A stretch of 29,048 bases of DNA from an uncultured Finegoldia sp. (lineage in GTDB: Bacteria > Bacillota > Clostridia > Tissierellales > Peptoniphilaceae), in NCBI RefSeq assembly GCF_900766215.1, contig NZ_CAAFUQ010000084.1, positions 1-29,048 of the forward strand, in the 5' to 3' direction. Made by a program: the position numbers and the translations under genes. Of the stretch, positions 14,291 to 21,565 are shown in pieces. The notes beneath the pieces are model-generated. The model had not been told where the DNA came from and ran no database searches. It saw only the letters and a list, made by a program, of their open reading frames with translations. Position 1 is the stretch's first letter. Each line of letters starts with the position of its first letter.

Positions 14291-15082
14291 ATGTATTATA
14301 GAGATCAACATTGTCACACTGAGTTTTCATTTGATAGCAAGGAAAAATTTGAAAATTATTTGAAACTGGTACAAGGAGATATCATAACCACAGAACATTT
14401 GGATTATGGATTTACCTATAATGATGGAAGAGTTGAGGATGTGGACATTGATTACGATAAGTATTGCAAAGTAATCGATGAACATAATCAAAAAAGTTCA
14501 CAAAAAATCCTAAAAGGAATTGAAATAGGATATACTACGGAAAATTTGGAGAAAATAAAACAAACTTTAAGTAAGAGAGATTACGATATTCAACTTTTAT
14601 CAATTCATCAGTATAACGGCAAGGATTTTATGAATCCAAAGCCAGAAGATTATTCTCAAAGAGAGTTTCTAATAAATTATTTTGAAAAAATGTTAGAAGC
14701 TGTGAACAAATTCAAGGATTATGATGTTCTAACACATATTGATTACGCATTAAGACTTAATCGATTGGATCCTAAAAATATGGACATTGTAGATGAATAT
14801 TTGACGAAAGTTTTTGCTGAACTTATTAATGACGAAAAAGCGTTGGAACTGAATACTAGAAGCGTGTACCAATACAACAACTTGGATTACTACACTTTTG
14901 CAATAAAAAAATACGTCAAAATGAAAGGCAAGTTGTTTTCTGTAGGAAGTGATGCTCATTTTGAAAACTATTACAGATATCACTTTGATGATGCTTTCAA
15001 ATTATTAAAAAGCGTGGATGCAAAGTATCTTGCAATGTTTGAAAACAGAAAAATGACGACTATTAAAATGGAGGATATGTAG
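14291..15082 (+). CDS. PHP-domain phosphoesterase, HisJ (histidinol-phosphatase)-like
   Basis: This 263-residue TIM-barrel metallophosphoesterase of the PHP superfamily carries the full set of metal ligands: DQHCHTEFS (His7, His9), TTEHLDY (Glu35, His36), GIEIGY (Glu78), SIHQYN, THIDYALR and a C-terminal GSDAHF. The overall pattern, including the N-terminal YRDQHCHT, matches HisJ/HisK histidinol-phosphate phosphatases. No histidine biosynthesis gene is adjacent, so the true substrate may be another phosphate monoester. AAGGAG lies 5 nt before the ATG. The stop codon shares one base with the GTG start of the next gene, so it is co-translated with a D-2-hydroxyacid dehydrogenase. Confidence 0.82.
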   Translation: MYYRDQHCHTEFSFDSKEKFENYLKLVQGDIITTEHLDYGFTYNDGRVEDVDIDYDKYCKVIDEHNQKSSQKILKGIEIGYTTENLEKIKQTLSKRDYDIQLLSIHQYNGKDFMNPKPEDYSQREFLINYFEKMLEAVNKFKDYDVLTHIDYALRLNRLDPKNMDIVDEYLTKVFAELINDEKALELNTRSVYQYNNLDYYTFAIKKYVKMKGKLFSVGSDAHFENYYRYHFDDAFKLLKSVDAKYLAMFENRKMTTIKMEDM

Positions 15083-16023
15083 TGAAAGTTTTGATTACCA
15101 ATAGAATTCCAGAAGAAATAATAAAAAAATACGAAGAGAATTTTGAAGTTGATTATAACGATAGCTTGGATTTTTTGTCAAAAGATGAATTGAAAACTAG
15201 AATAAAAGATGCGCAATGTTTGGTGTGTCCTTTGAGCGAAAAAATTGACAAAGAAATAATAGATGCAGCTGAAAATTTGAAAATAATAGCAAATTATGGA
15301 GCTGGATTTGACAATGTCGACATAAACTACGCAAAAGAAAAAGGAATAATAGTAACAAATGCACCGGCATCAGCCTCTACAAAATCAACTGCAGAACTTA
15401 CTTTCGGTTTGATTATAGATTTGCTCAGAAATATTACGAAGATGAATGCTGACTGCTACGACGATTCTTTTGAAGGTTGGAAGCCTGTGTATGGTTTGGG
15501 AGAAACATTAGAAGGAAAAACTTTGGGGATAATTGGACTTGGAAGAATTGGAACTGAAGTTATGAGAAAAGCAAAAGCTTTTGATATGGATGTGATTTTC
15601 TACAATCGCAGCAAAAAAGACGTAGAAGGCGCAAAACAAGTCGAATTAGATTATTTGTTAGAAAACAGTGACGTTATAACTTTGCACATTGCCTACAGCG
15701 ATGAATTGCACCATTTAATAGATAAAAAAGCTTTTGAAAAAATGAAAAAATCAGCATATCTAATCAATGCATCTCGTGGCAAAGTAATCGACGAATTGGA
15801 TTTGATAAATGCTTTAAACGAAGAAAAAATAGCAGGCTGTGCGCTAGATGTATATGAATTTGAGCCTAAAATTTCAGATGAATTGAGAAATGCCAAGAAT
15901 ATTTTATTGGCTCCTCATTTGGGAAATGCTACTAAACTTGCACGTGTTCAAATGGGAGAATATACTTTTGACAATATTATGCAATTTAAAAACGGAGAGA
16001 TCCCTAAAAATAAAGTAAATTAG
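15082..16023 (+). CDS. D-2-hydroxyacid dehydrogenase (NAD-dependent, glyoxylate/hydroxypyruvate reductase-like)
   Basis: This 313-residue cytoplasmic oxidoreductase interconverts a 2-oxoacid and a D-2-hydroxyacid. The substrate domain (1-95 and 285-313) flanks a Rossmann domain with GLGRIG at 152-157. Catalytic Arg232 (NASRGK), Glu261 (YEFEP) and His279 (APHLGN) are all present, and NYGAGFDNVD (71-80) is the substrate-carboxylate loop. The start is GTG at 15082, with GGAGG 7-8 nt upstream, overlapping the previous stop. Specificity cannot be read from the sequence; glyoxylate/hydroxypyruvate reductase is the closest pattern. No ACT domain, so it is not a classical long SerA. Confidence 0.88.
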   Translation: MKVLITNRIPEEIIKKYEENFEVDYNDSLDFLSKDELKTRIKDAQCLVCPLSEKIDKEIIDAAENLKIIANYGAGFDNVDINYAKEKGIIVTNAPASASTKSTAELTFGLIIDLLRNITKMNADCYDDSFEGWKPVYGLGETLEGKTLGIIGLGRIGTEVMRKAKAFDMDVIFYNRSKKDVEGAKQVELDYLLENSDVITLHIAYSDELHHLIDKKAFEKMKKSAYLINASRGKVIDELDLINALNEEKIAGCALDVYEFEPKISDELRNAKNILLAPHLGNATKLARVQMGEYTFDNIMQFKNGEIPKNKVN

Positions 16024-16043
16024 TTTATTATCGCGTTTAATTA

Positions 16044-16052
16044 TGGTATACT
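16044..16052 (+). promoter_or_regulatory. Extended -10 promoter of the wzy-wzz pair
   Basis: TGGTATACT forms an extended -10, 30 bp before the ATG, with no strong -35. Confidence 0.55.
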
Positions 16053-16082
16053 AATTTAGTAAAAAAATGAAAAGGGGAATTT

Positions 16083-17375
16083 ATGACTGATGATATAAAA
16101 GCATTGTTCCAATCAAAAGGGTTTTTTGTGTTTTTATCATTGATGTTTAAATTGTTTTTGGATTTGAGTTATTCTTATGCAATAAGTCCGTTGTTTTCGT
16201 ACATGGGGCTTGTGAACAATTTAAATATTTACAAATTGATAGAATCATACGCTTTGGTTGTGATAATGTGTTATACGATAAGGCATAAAGTAGAGAGAGT
16301 CAGTGATTTTTATCTGATGCTATTTTATGTTTTGATAATCATACCATGTTTAAATATATATCCTTATAAGGATTTCTCCAGATTATATATGTACATGTTG
16401 ATAGCATCGTTTTATACAATGCAAATTTTCGCTAATTCACCTAAATTGAGATTATCTTTCTCGGATAAAAAAATCAACGAAAATTTCATAGTCTATGCTT
16501 TTGCACTGGTTGGAATATTGATGTTTGCTTGGATAATAATGAGAGGCGGACTAAAATATTTGAATTTCGATTTTAGAAAAGTATACGACACTAGAAGGGA
16601 AATTGCGGAAGTAATCTTCCCAGGACCATTTGCATATTTTATGAACTGGTATGGTAAAATTATCAACCCAACTTTGTTGGTGTTCTGCCTATGGGATAGG
16701 AAAAAATTAGGAACTGTAATCACATTGATTTGCCAAGTATTTTTCTTTGGATTTACTTCACATAAGTCAATGCTGTTTTATCCGGTTTTGGTAATTTTTA
16801 TAGCTATCGTAAAAGGAAATAAATACACTGGAAATTTAATGACTATGGGACTAGCTGGTCTTACATTTTTGTGTTTAGCTTTTTATTTGATAACAGATAA
16901 TTGGCAACCTATAAGTGTAATCGTAAGGCGTGTTTTCATGGTAACTGCAGATAATCATTTCAGATATTATGATGCATTCAAAAATATTGATTTCGTGTAT
17001 TTGACAGACAAATCTTGGGTATTTGGTGGAAAATTGTATCCATATAATTATCCAATCCAGGCGTTGATTTCGATGATTTATTACGGCCATCCAAACACAT
17101 GGGTTAATACAGGATTTATCGCAAATGGATACGCTAACTTTGGTTTTTACGGAATGTTAACTTATTCTGCAATTACTGGTTGGTTAATTGGAATTATGGA
17201 TGAAATCTCATACAAAAAAATGCCTTTGTGGGTAGCTATAGCCATAACTATTGTGCCTATGTTCAATCTTATTAGTGTGGATTTGCTTACAGGACTTCTA
17301 TATCACGGGTTGATTATGAGCATATTTTTAATGTGGTTATTGAGTAAAAGAGATAAAAAAGTTAAGGAGATATAA
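16083..17375 (+). CDS. Wzy-like polysaccharide polymerase (multi-pass membrane protein)
   Basis: This 430-residue protein has roughly ten to twelve membrane helices with a longer extracytoplasmic stretch at about 285-345. The segment GHPNTWVNTGFIANGYANFGFYG (about residues 337-359) is the type of conserved loop seen in O-antigen and oligosaccharide-repeat-unit polymerases, which join lipid-linked repeat units outside the membrane. Arg/Tyr/Asp-rich loops (FRKVYDTRREI, RVFMVTADNHFRYYDAF) are also typical. AAAGGGG lies 6 nt before the ATG. A Wzz-like chain-length gene starts 2 nt after the stop, which supports the role. No flippase or glycosyltransferase is adjacent, which is unusual for such a pair. 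Confidence 0.72.
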   Translation: MTDDIKALFQSKGFFVFLSLMFKLFLDLSYSYAISPLFSYMGLVNNLNIYKLIESYALVVIMCYTIRHKVERVSDFYLMLFYVLIIIPCLNIYPYKDFSRLYMYMLIASFYTMQIFANSPKLRLSFSDKKINENFIVYAFALVGILMFAWIIMRGGLKYLNFDFRKVYDTRREIAEVIFPGPFAYFMNWYGKIINPTLLVFCLWDRKKLGTVITLICQVFFFGFTSHKSMLFYPVLVIFIAIVKGNKYTGNLMTMGLAGLTFLCLAFYLITDNWQPISVIVRRVFMVTADNHFRYYDAFKNIDFVYLTDKSWVFGGKLYPYNYPIQALISMIYYGHPNTWVNTGFIANGYANFGFYGMLTYSAITGWLIGIMDEISYKKMPLWVAIAITIVPMFNLISVDLLTGLLYHGLIMSIFLMWLLSKRDKKVKEI

Positions 17376-17377
17376 AC

Positions 17378-18397
17378 TTGGAAGAATTAAATTTAAAAGA
17401 AGCGTGGCAAGCAATACTTAGAAAATTGCCACACATTATAATAATAATGCTTGTGTGTGCGTTATTGACAAATATTTTTAATAATGTTTTGGGAAAGGAC
17501 TCTTACTCATCAAAAGTTTCAATAATGGTGGGAAGTCCAGAAGATTTTGAAAAAGAAGGAGCAGTTGTTTCCAAAGTAGATGCAATGATCAATACACAAT
17601 TGGTTTCAAATGTTGAACAATTGATCAAATCAAATTCTGTTTTGGATACAGTAGCAGAAAAAGTAGGAAATGGTGTTAGCTCTTCTGATTTAAGAAAAGA
17701 TTTGAAAGTAAAAAGCGTTCCATCTACATCAATTATTGAAATGGAATATTCAAGTGAAAGCGCTGAACAAACTAACAAAGTATTGGAAGAATCATTAAAA
17801 GCTATTACAGATTTGACTAAAAAGACGATGAAAAAAGATAACATTCAAGTCGTTGATGCACCAAATGCTAAGAAAAAAATCAAACAACTTGTAAATAAAA
17901 TTGACACTGCAATAGGATTGTTCTTGGGATTGCTGATAGGTTTAGCTTATGCATTTGCTTCTTACTACAAAGATCCTAATATTTTCAGCAAAGAACAATT
18001 GCAAAGCAAATTGGGACTTGAAACAGTTAGTGTACTTTCAAAAGATTATGACGAAAATTCAAATAGCGCATTGAGCTTATTAAACAGAAGAATAGATAGT
18101 TTTGATAATGTTGGTGTGTTTAGTTTTGATCAAAACACAGCAAATTTAGCCAAAGCATACAATTCAAATTTTGAAAAGAAAATTACCGCTGTAAGTCCAA
18201 TTTCAGAAAAAGTAGACCTTACAGATTTGACAAAAGACATTCAAAACGCAATCGTACTTTACAAGAAAGACGATTCAAGATTAGGAGAAATCAAAAACAC
18301 ATTGGAAGCTATAAAATCATTAGGCATTAATCCAATTGCAGCTGTAGAAATTTCAAAATACAATGCAGACGATAAAAAATATTTACCATATGCTTAA
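17378..18397 (+). CDS. Wzz/CpsC-like chain-length regulator with a degenerate kinase-like C-terminal domain
   Basis: This 339-residue protein has two membrane helices (about 18-36 and 177-197) around an extracytoplasmic domain, the Wzz/CpsC layout that sets the length of exported polysaccharide. The cytoplasmic tail (198-339) is longer than in CpsC. NTANLAKAY (253-261) and the following strand-helix pattern look like a CpsD/Wzc tyrosine kinase fold, but there is no Walker A GxGKS and no C-terminal tyrosine cluster (only one Tyr, at 338, in the final residues). The start is TTG at 17378 with AAGGAG 8 nt upstream. A terminator follows at once. The kinase-fold reading is inference. Confidence 0.72.
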   Translation: MEELNLKEAWQAILRKLPHIIIIMLVCALLTNIFNNVLGKDSYSSKVSIMVGSPEDFEKEGAVVSKVDAMINTQLVSNVEQLIKSNSVLDTVAEKVGNGVSSSDLRKDLKVKSVPSTSIIEMEYSSESAEQTNKVLEESLKAITDLTKKTMKKDNIQVVDAPNAKKKIKQLVNKIDTAIGLFLGLLIGLAYAFASYYKDPNIFSKEQLQSKLGLETVSVLSKDYDENSNSALSLLNRRIDSFDNVGVFSFDQNTANLAKAYNSNFEKKITAVSPISEKVDLTDLTKDIQNAIVLYKKDDSRLGEIKNTLEAIKSLGINPIAAVEISKYNADDKKYLPYA

Positions 18398-18400
18398 TAA

Positions 18401-18437
18401 AAAACGCATTAGGATGAAAATTCTAATGCGTTTTTTT
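18401..18437 (+). terminator. Terminator of the wzy-wzz operon
   Basis: AAAACGCATTAG (18401-18412) pairs with CTAATGCGTTTT (18423-18434), followed by more T. It lies 4 nt after the stop. Confidence 0.92.
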
Positions 18438-18481
18438 GTGTGTGAGTTGACTTTAATGGGTATAAAAATAATGGTGATTAA

Positions 18482-19135
18482 ATGATAAAATCAAAACTTT
18501 TTAAAAATTTTACAGAAGACGAATTTGAACAATTTGTAGTTGAATCAAATTCAAAACTTAATAAATACAACAAAAACTCATGTGTTTTTTCTCCGGGGGA
18601 TGTTTGCGACAAAATCTACGTTTTAAAAAGTGGCAAGCTAAGTCTTGAAAAAACGGATATAAATGGCAAAAATACAGTAGTAAATATTTTCAAAAACCAT
18701 GGAGAAGTCATGGCGGAAGTGTATTCTTATTTAAATAAAATCAGCGATTTTACATTAGTCTGTAATACTGATTGTGAAATATTAGAAATTCCTGTTAGTT
18801 TCTTCGATATTTCTAAAGACTCAACTCCGATAAAAAATAAAATAATGACCAATTTGGTTACAATTCTTGCTGAAAAAGCATTTTTCTTAAATAGCAAGGT
18901 GAGGTTGTTGTCAAGTTTTTCATTAAGACAAAAGATTGCAACTTTTTTAATTCAGACGCAGAAAAATGACGTATCAAATACTGGAATGACAAGGCAACAA
19001 ATGGCAGATTTTATGGCAACTACTAGACCTTCTTTATCTAGAGAATTATTAAATATGGAAGATAGTGGATTGATAGAATTGAATGGGGGTGAAATTATAA
19101 TTAAAAACAAAACCGAATTGGTAAATTTACTGTAA
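18482..19135 (+). CDS. hcpR: Crp/Fnr-family regulator, HcpR-like
   Basis: This 217-residue activator has an N-terminal cyclic-nucleotide-binding-type barrel (about 10-115, SPGDVCDKIYVLKSGKL), a long dimer helix (115-145), and a C-terminal winged helix (about 145-217) with recognition helix TTRPSLSREL (180-189). The N-terminus lacks the Fnr four-cysteine cluster. In many anaerobes HcpR genes lie next to hcp and switch it on under nitrosative stress; hcp is the next gene here and has a matching palindrome upstream. Start ATG 18482 with GGTGAT 3-4 nt upstream. The ligand (haem/NO in studied HcpR proteins) cannot be read from the sequence. Confidence 0.85.
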   Translation: MIKSKLFKNFTEDEFEQFVVESNSKLNKYNKNSCVFSPGDVCDKIYVLKSGKLSLEKTDINGKNTVVNIFKNHGEVMAEVYSYLNKISDFTLVCNTDCEILEIPVSFFDISKDSTPIKNKIMTNLVTILAEKAFFLNSKVRLLSSFSLRQKIATFLIQTQKNDVSNTGMTRQQMADFMATTRPSLSRELLNMEDSGLIELNGGEIIIKNKTELVNLL

Positions 19136-19143
19136 TGGATTAG

Positions 19144-19159
19144 CGTAACTTATGTTACG
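19144..19159 (+). promoter_or_regulatory. Probable HcpR binding site
   Basis: A perfect 6-4-6 palindrome, CGTAAC TTAT GTTACG, is centred at 19151.5. With a TATAAT at 19182-19187 and a start expected near 19193, the centre is close to -41.5, the position of a class II Crp/Fnr activator. Confidence 0.72.
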
Positions 19160-19169
19160 GAAACTCACT

Positions 19170-19198
19170 CTTATGATTCATTATAATTAAATCATAAG
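19170..19198 (+). repeat. Inverted repeat straddling the hcp -10 box
   Basis: CTTATGATT (19170-19178) and AATCATAAG (19190-19198) are perfect 9-bp arms around an 11-bp centre containing TATAAT. It may be a second operator for another regulator. Confidence 0.6.
19182..19187 (+). promoter_or_regulatory. hcp -10 box
   Basis: A perfect TATAAT with no recognisable -35 at 19159-19164, as expected of an activator-dependent promoter. It lies within the loop of a 9-bp inverted repeat at 19170-19198. Confidence 0.65.
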
Positions 19199-19224
19199 TT
19201 AGACTTAATCAAGGGGGAAATAAA

Positions 19225-20886
19225 ATGGAAAAAACTATTGAAAAAAATGAAGAAATGTTTTGTTATCAATGTCAAGAAACTGCAAAAAACATCGCATGTA
19301 CAAAAAAAGGGGTTTGCGGTAAAACATCAGATGTAGCAAACATCGAAGACTTGCTTGTATGGGTTACAAAAGGATTAGGCGAAATCCTAACTAGAATGAG
19401 AAAAGAAAACAAAGATATCTCTGATTTACATTCTTATGTAAACAATAATTTGTTTACTACAATTACTAATGCAAACTTCCACTACGAAGATTTGTTAGGA
19501 AAAGTAAAAGAAACTATAGATTTGAACCAAAAACTAATAAAGGGCTTAGATGACAAAGAAAATTTGTCAAAGGCAGCTTTGTACAATGAAAAAGACGATG
19601 ATGAATTAAGATTAAAATCACAAGTAATTGGCGTTTTAAATACTTTGGATGACGATAAGAGAAGTCTTAGAGAACTTATAACTTACGGATTGAAGGGTAT
19701 GGCAGCTTACAATAGACATGCAAATGTTCTTGGTAAGTTCGATGAAAATGTCGACATTTTTATGGAAGAAACACTTGGAAAATTAATGGACGATAGTTTA
19801 TCCGTAGAAGATTTGATAGCTCTTACATTAGAAACTGGATCAAATGGTGCAGCAGCAATGGCTCTTTTGGATAGTGCAAATACATCTGCTTACGGAAATC
19901 CAGAAATTTCAGAAGTAAATATAGGAGTTAGAAACAATCCTGCGATTTTGATTTCAGGTCATGATTTGAAAGATATGGAAATGCTTTTGGAACAAACTCA
20001 AAACACAGGAGTAGACGTGTACACTCACAGTGAAATGTTACCTGCAAATTATTATCCAGATTTCAAAAAATACGATAATTTCGTGGGAAATTACGGAAAT
20101 TCTTGGTGGTTACAAGACAAGGAATTTGAATCATTTAATGGTCCAATCTTGATGACTACTAACTGTATAACTCCACCAAAAGATTCTTACAAAGATAGAG
20201 TATTCACAACTGGCGTTGCAGCATATCCTGGAATGAAACACATTGTAGCAGATGAAAATGGTCACAAAGATTTCTCAGAAATAATCGAACTTGCAAAAAA
20301 ATGTGATTCTCCAAAAGAAATCGAAAACGGTAAAATAGTCGGTGGATTTGCACATAATCAAGTGTTAGCTTTGGCAGACAAAGTTGTTGAAGCTGTTAAA
20401 AATGGAGATATTCAACAATTTGTAGTAATGGCTGGTTGTGACGGAAGACAAAAAGGTAGAAATTACTACGAAGATTTTGCGAAAGCATTGCCTGATGACA
20501 CAATTATTTTAACTGCTGGTTGTGCAAAATACAGATACAACAAATTAAACTTAGGAGATATCAATGGAATTCCAAGAGTTTTAGACGCAGGTCAATGTAA
20601 CGATTCTTATTCATTAGTTGTAATAGCACAAGCTTTACAAAAAGCTTTTGGTCTTGATGATATCAACGATTTGCCAATTAGCTACAACATTGCATGGTAT
20701 GAACAAAAAGCAGTAATCGTACTACTTGCACTTTTGAGCTTAGGCGTTAAAAATATTCATCTTGGACCAACTCTTCCTGCATTCCTATCTCCAAATGTAG
20801 CCAATGTTTTGGTAGAAAATTTTGGAATTGCTCCAATAGGAGAAGTTGATGAAGATATGGAAAAATTTGGAATAAAAACAAAATAA
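19225..20886 (+). CDS. hcp: Hybrid cluster protein (hydroxylamine reductase / NO-handling)
   Basis: This 553-residue cytoplasmic iron-sulfur protein of anaerobes reduces hydroxylamine in vitro and is linked to nitric oxide detoxification and S-nitrosylation. The N-terminal cysteines Cys13, Cys16, Cys25 and Cys31 have the C-x2-C-x8-C-x5-C spacing of the strict-anaerobe class. All seven hybrid-cluster ligands can be placed: His246 (SGHDLK), Glu270 (HSEML), Cys314 (TNCITPP), Cys405 (AGCDGR), Cys433 (AGCAKYR), Cys458 (GQCNDS) and Glu493 (WYEQKA), with spacing like that of the Desulfovibrio protein. AAGGGGG lies 7 nt before the ATG. The reductase partner (Hcr) is not encoded nearby, as usual in this class. 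Confidence 0.96.
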   Translation: MEKTIEKNEEMFCYQCQETAKNIACTKKGVCGKTSDVANIEDLLVWVTKGLGEILTRMRKENKDISDLHSYVNNNLFTTITNANFHYEDLLGKVKETIDLNQKLIKGLDDKENLSKAALYNEKDDDELRLKSQVIGVLNTLDDDKRSLRELITYGLKGMAAYNRHANVLGKFDENVDIFMEETLGKLMDDSLSVEDLIALTLETGSNGAAAMALLDSANTSAYGNPEISEVNIGVRNNPAILISGHDLKDMEMLLEQTQNTGVDVYTHSEMLPANYYPDFKKYDNFVGNYGNSWWLQDKEFESFNGPILMTTNCITPPKDSYKDRVFTTGVAAYPGMKHIVADENGHKDFSEIIELAKKCDSPKEIENGKIVGGFAHNQVLALADKVVEAVKNGDIQQFVVMAGCDGRQKGRNYYEDFAKALPDDTIILTAGCAKYRYNKLNLGDINGIPRVLDAGQCNDSYSLVVIAQALQKAFGLDDINDLPISYNIAWYEQKAVIVLLALLSLGVKNIHLGPTLPAFLSPNVANVLVENFGIAPIGEVDEDMEKFGIKTK

Positions 20887-20907
20887 TTCGTGAAAATTCA
20901 TTTAATT

Positions 20908-20931
20908 AAGAGTTCGAAAGGGCTCTTTTTT
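20908..20931 (+). terminator. Terminator of hcp
   Basis: AAGAGTTC (20908-20915), GAAA tetraloop, GGGCTCTT (20920-20927) with G-U pairs, then a T run. Confidence 0.85.
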
Positions 20932-20959
20932 GTTTGAAGAAATCTTGTTTTAAAATCGA

Positions 20960-20988
20960 TTGACTTCCAATTTTTAAAGATATATTAT
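20960..20988 (+). promoter_or_regulatory. Promoter of the GNAT-MATE pair
   Basis: TTGACT (20960-20965), 17 bp, TATTAT (20983-20988): one mismatch in each hexamer. Confidence 0.75.
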
Positions 20989-21018
20989 TATATAGATTGA
21001 AAAAATTTGGAGATACAA

Positions 21019-21564
21019 ATGAAATACGAAGATTTTATTTTAAAATGTGAATATGTAGAAATAAAAGCGTTGGAAATGAAATATTTGAGAGATTTTTATG
21101 AATACGCTATGCAAAATGAGGTGGGACCATCTGCGGGATGGAAACCACACAAATCCATCGAACAATCTAAGAAAATTCTCAACGATTTCATCGATTCAAA
21201 GTTAGAATATGGTATTTTTCAGGAAGACAAACTAATAGGAATGATTGGAGTTTACGAAGACGAATATTTGTACGAAAAACCAGAGTTTGAAGATAAGATA
21301 GGCGTTGAAATTGGCTACAGTCTGAACAAAAATTATTGGAATCGTGGGATTATGACAAAGGCTGTGAAGTGTTTTGTAAATCACTTGCTAAAGGATTTGG
21401 ATTACGATTATGTTTCTTGCAGTTGTTTTGTTGAGAATAAAAAGAGTGCAAGAGTTATTGAAAAATGTGGGTTCCAATTTTATGGTGAACATCTGTATGA
21501 GAATTTTGATGGAACAAAGATGCTTTGCAATTATTATTACATAGAAAATTTGAAGGAGGGATAG
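21019..21564 (+). CDS. GNAT-family N-acetyltransferase (RimJ/RimL-like)
   Basis: This 181-residue protein of the acetyltransferase_3 type transfers an acetyl group from acetyl-CoA to an amine, either a protein N-terminus or a small molecule. Motif A, the CoA pyrophosphate loop, is GYSLNKNYWNRGIMTKAV (99-116); the downstream VENKKSARVIEKCGF (138-152) is the usual motif B region. WKPHKSIEQSKKIL near 41-54 is typical of RimJ/RimL relatives. The ATG at 21019 has GGAGAT 5 nt upstream; the in-frame TTG at 21007 would place the start before that site. A MATE transporter gene begins 1 nt after the stop, so the two may act on the same toxic compound, though that is speculation. Confidence 0.87.
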   Translation: MKYEDFILKCEYVEIKALEMKYLRDFYEYAMQNEVGPSAGWKPHKSIEQSKKILNDFIDSKLEYGIFQEDKLIGMIGVYEDEYLYEKPEFEDKIGVEIGYSLNKNYWNRGIMTKAVKCFVNHLLKDLDYDYVSCSCFVENKKSARVIEKCGFQFYGEHLYENFDGTKMLCNYYYIENLKEG

Positions 21565-21565
21565 A

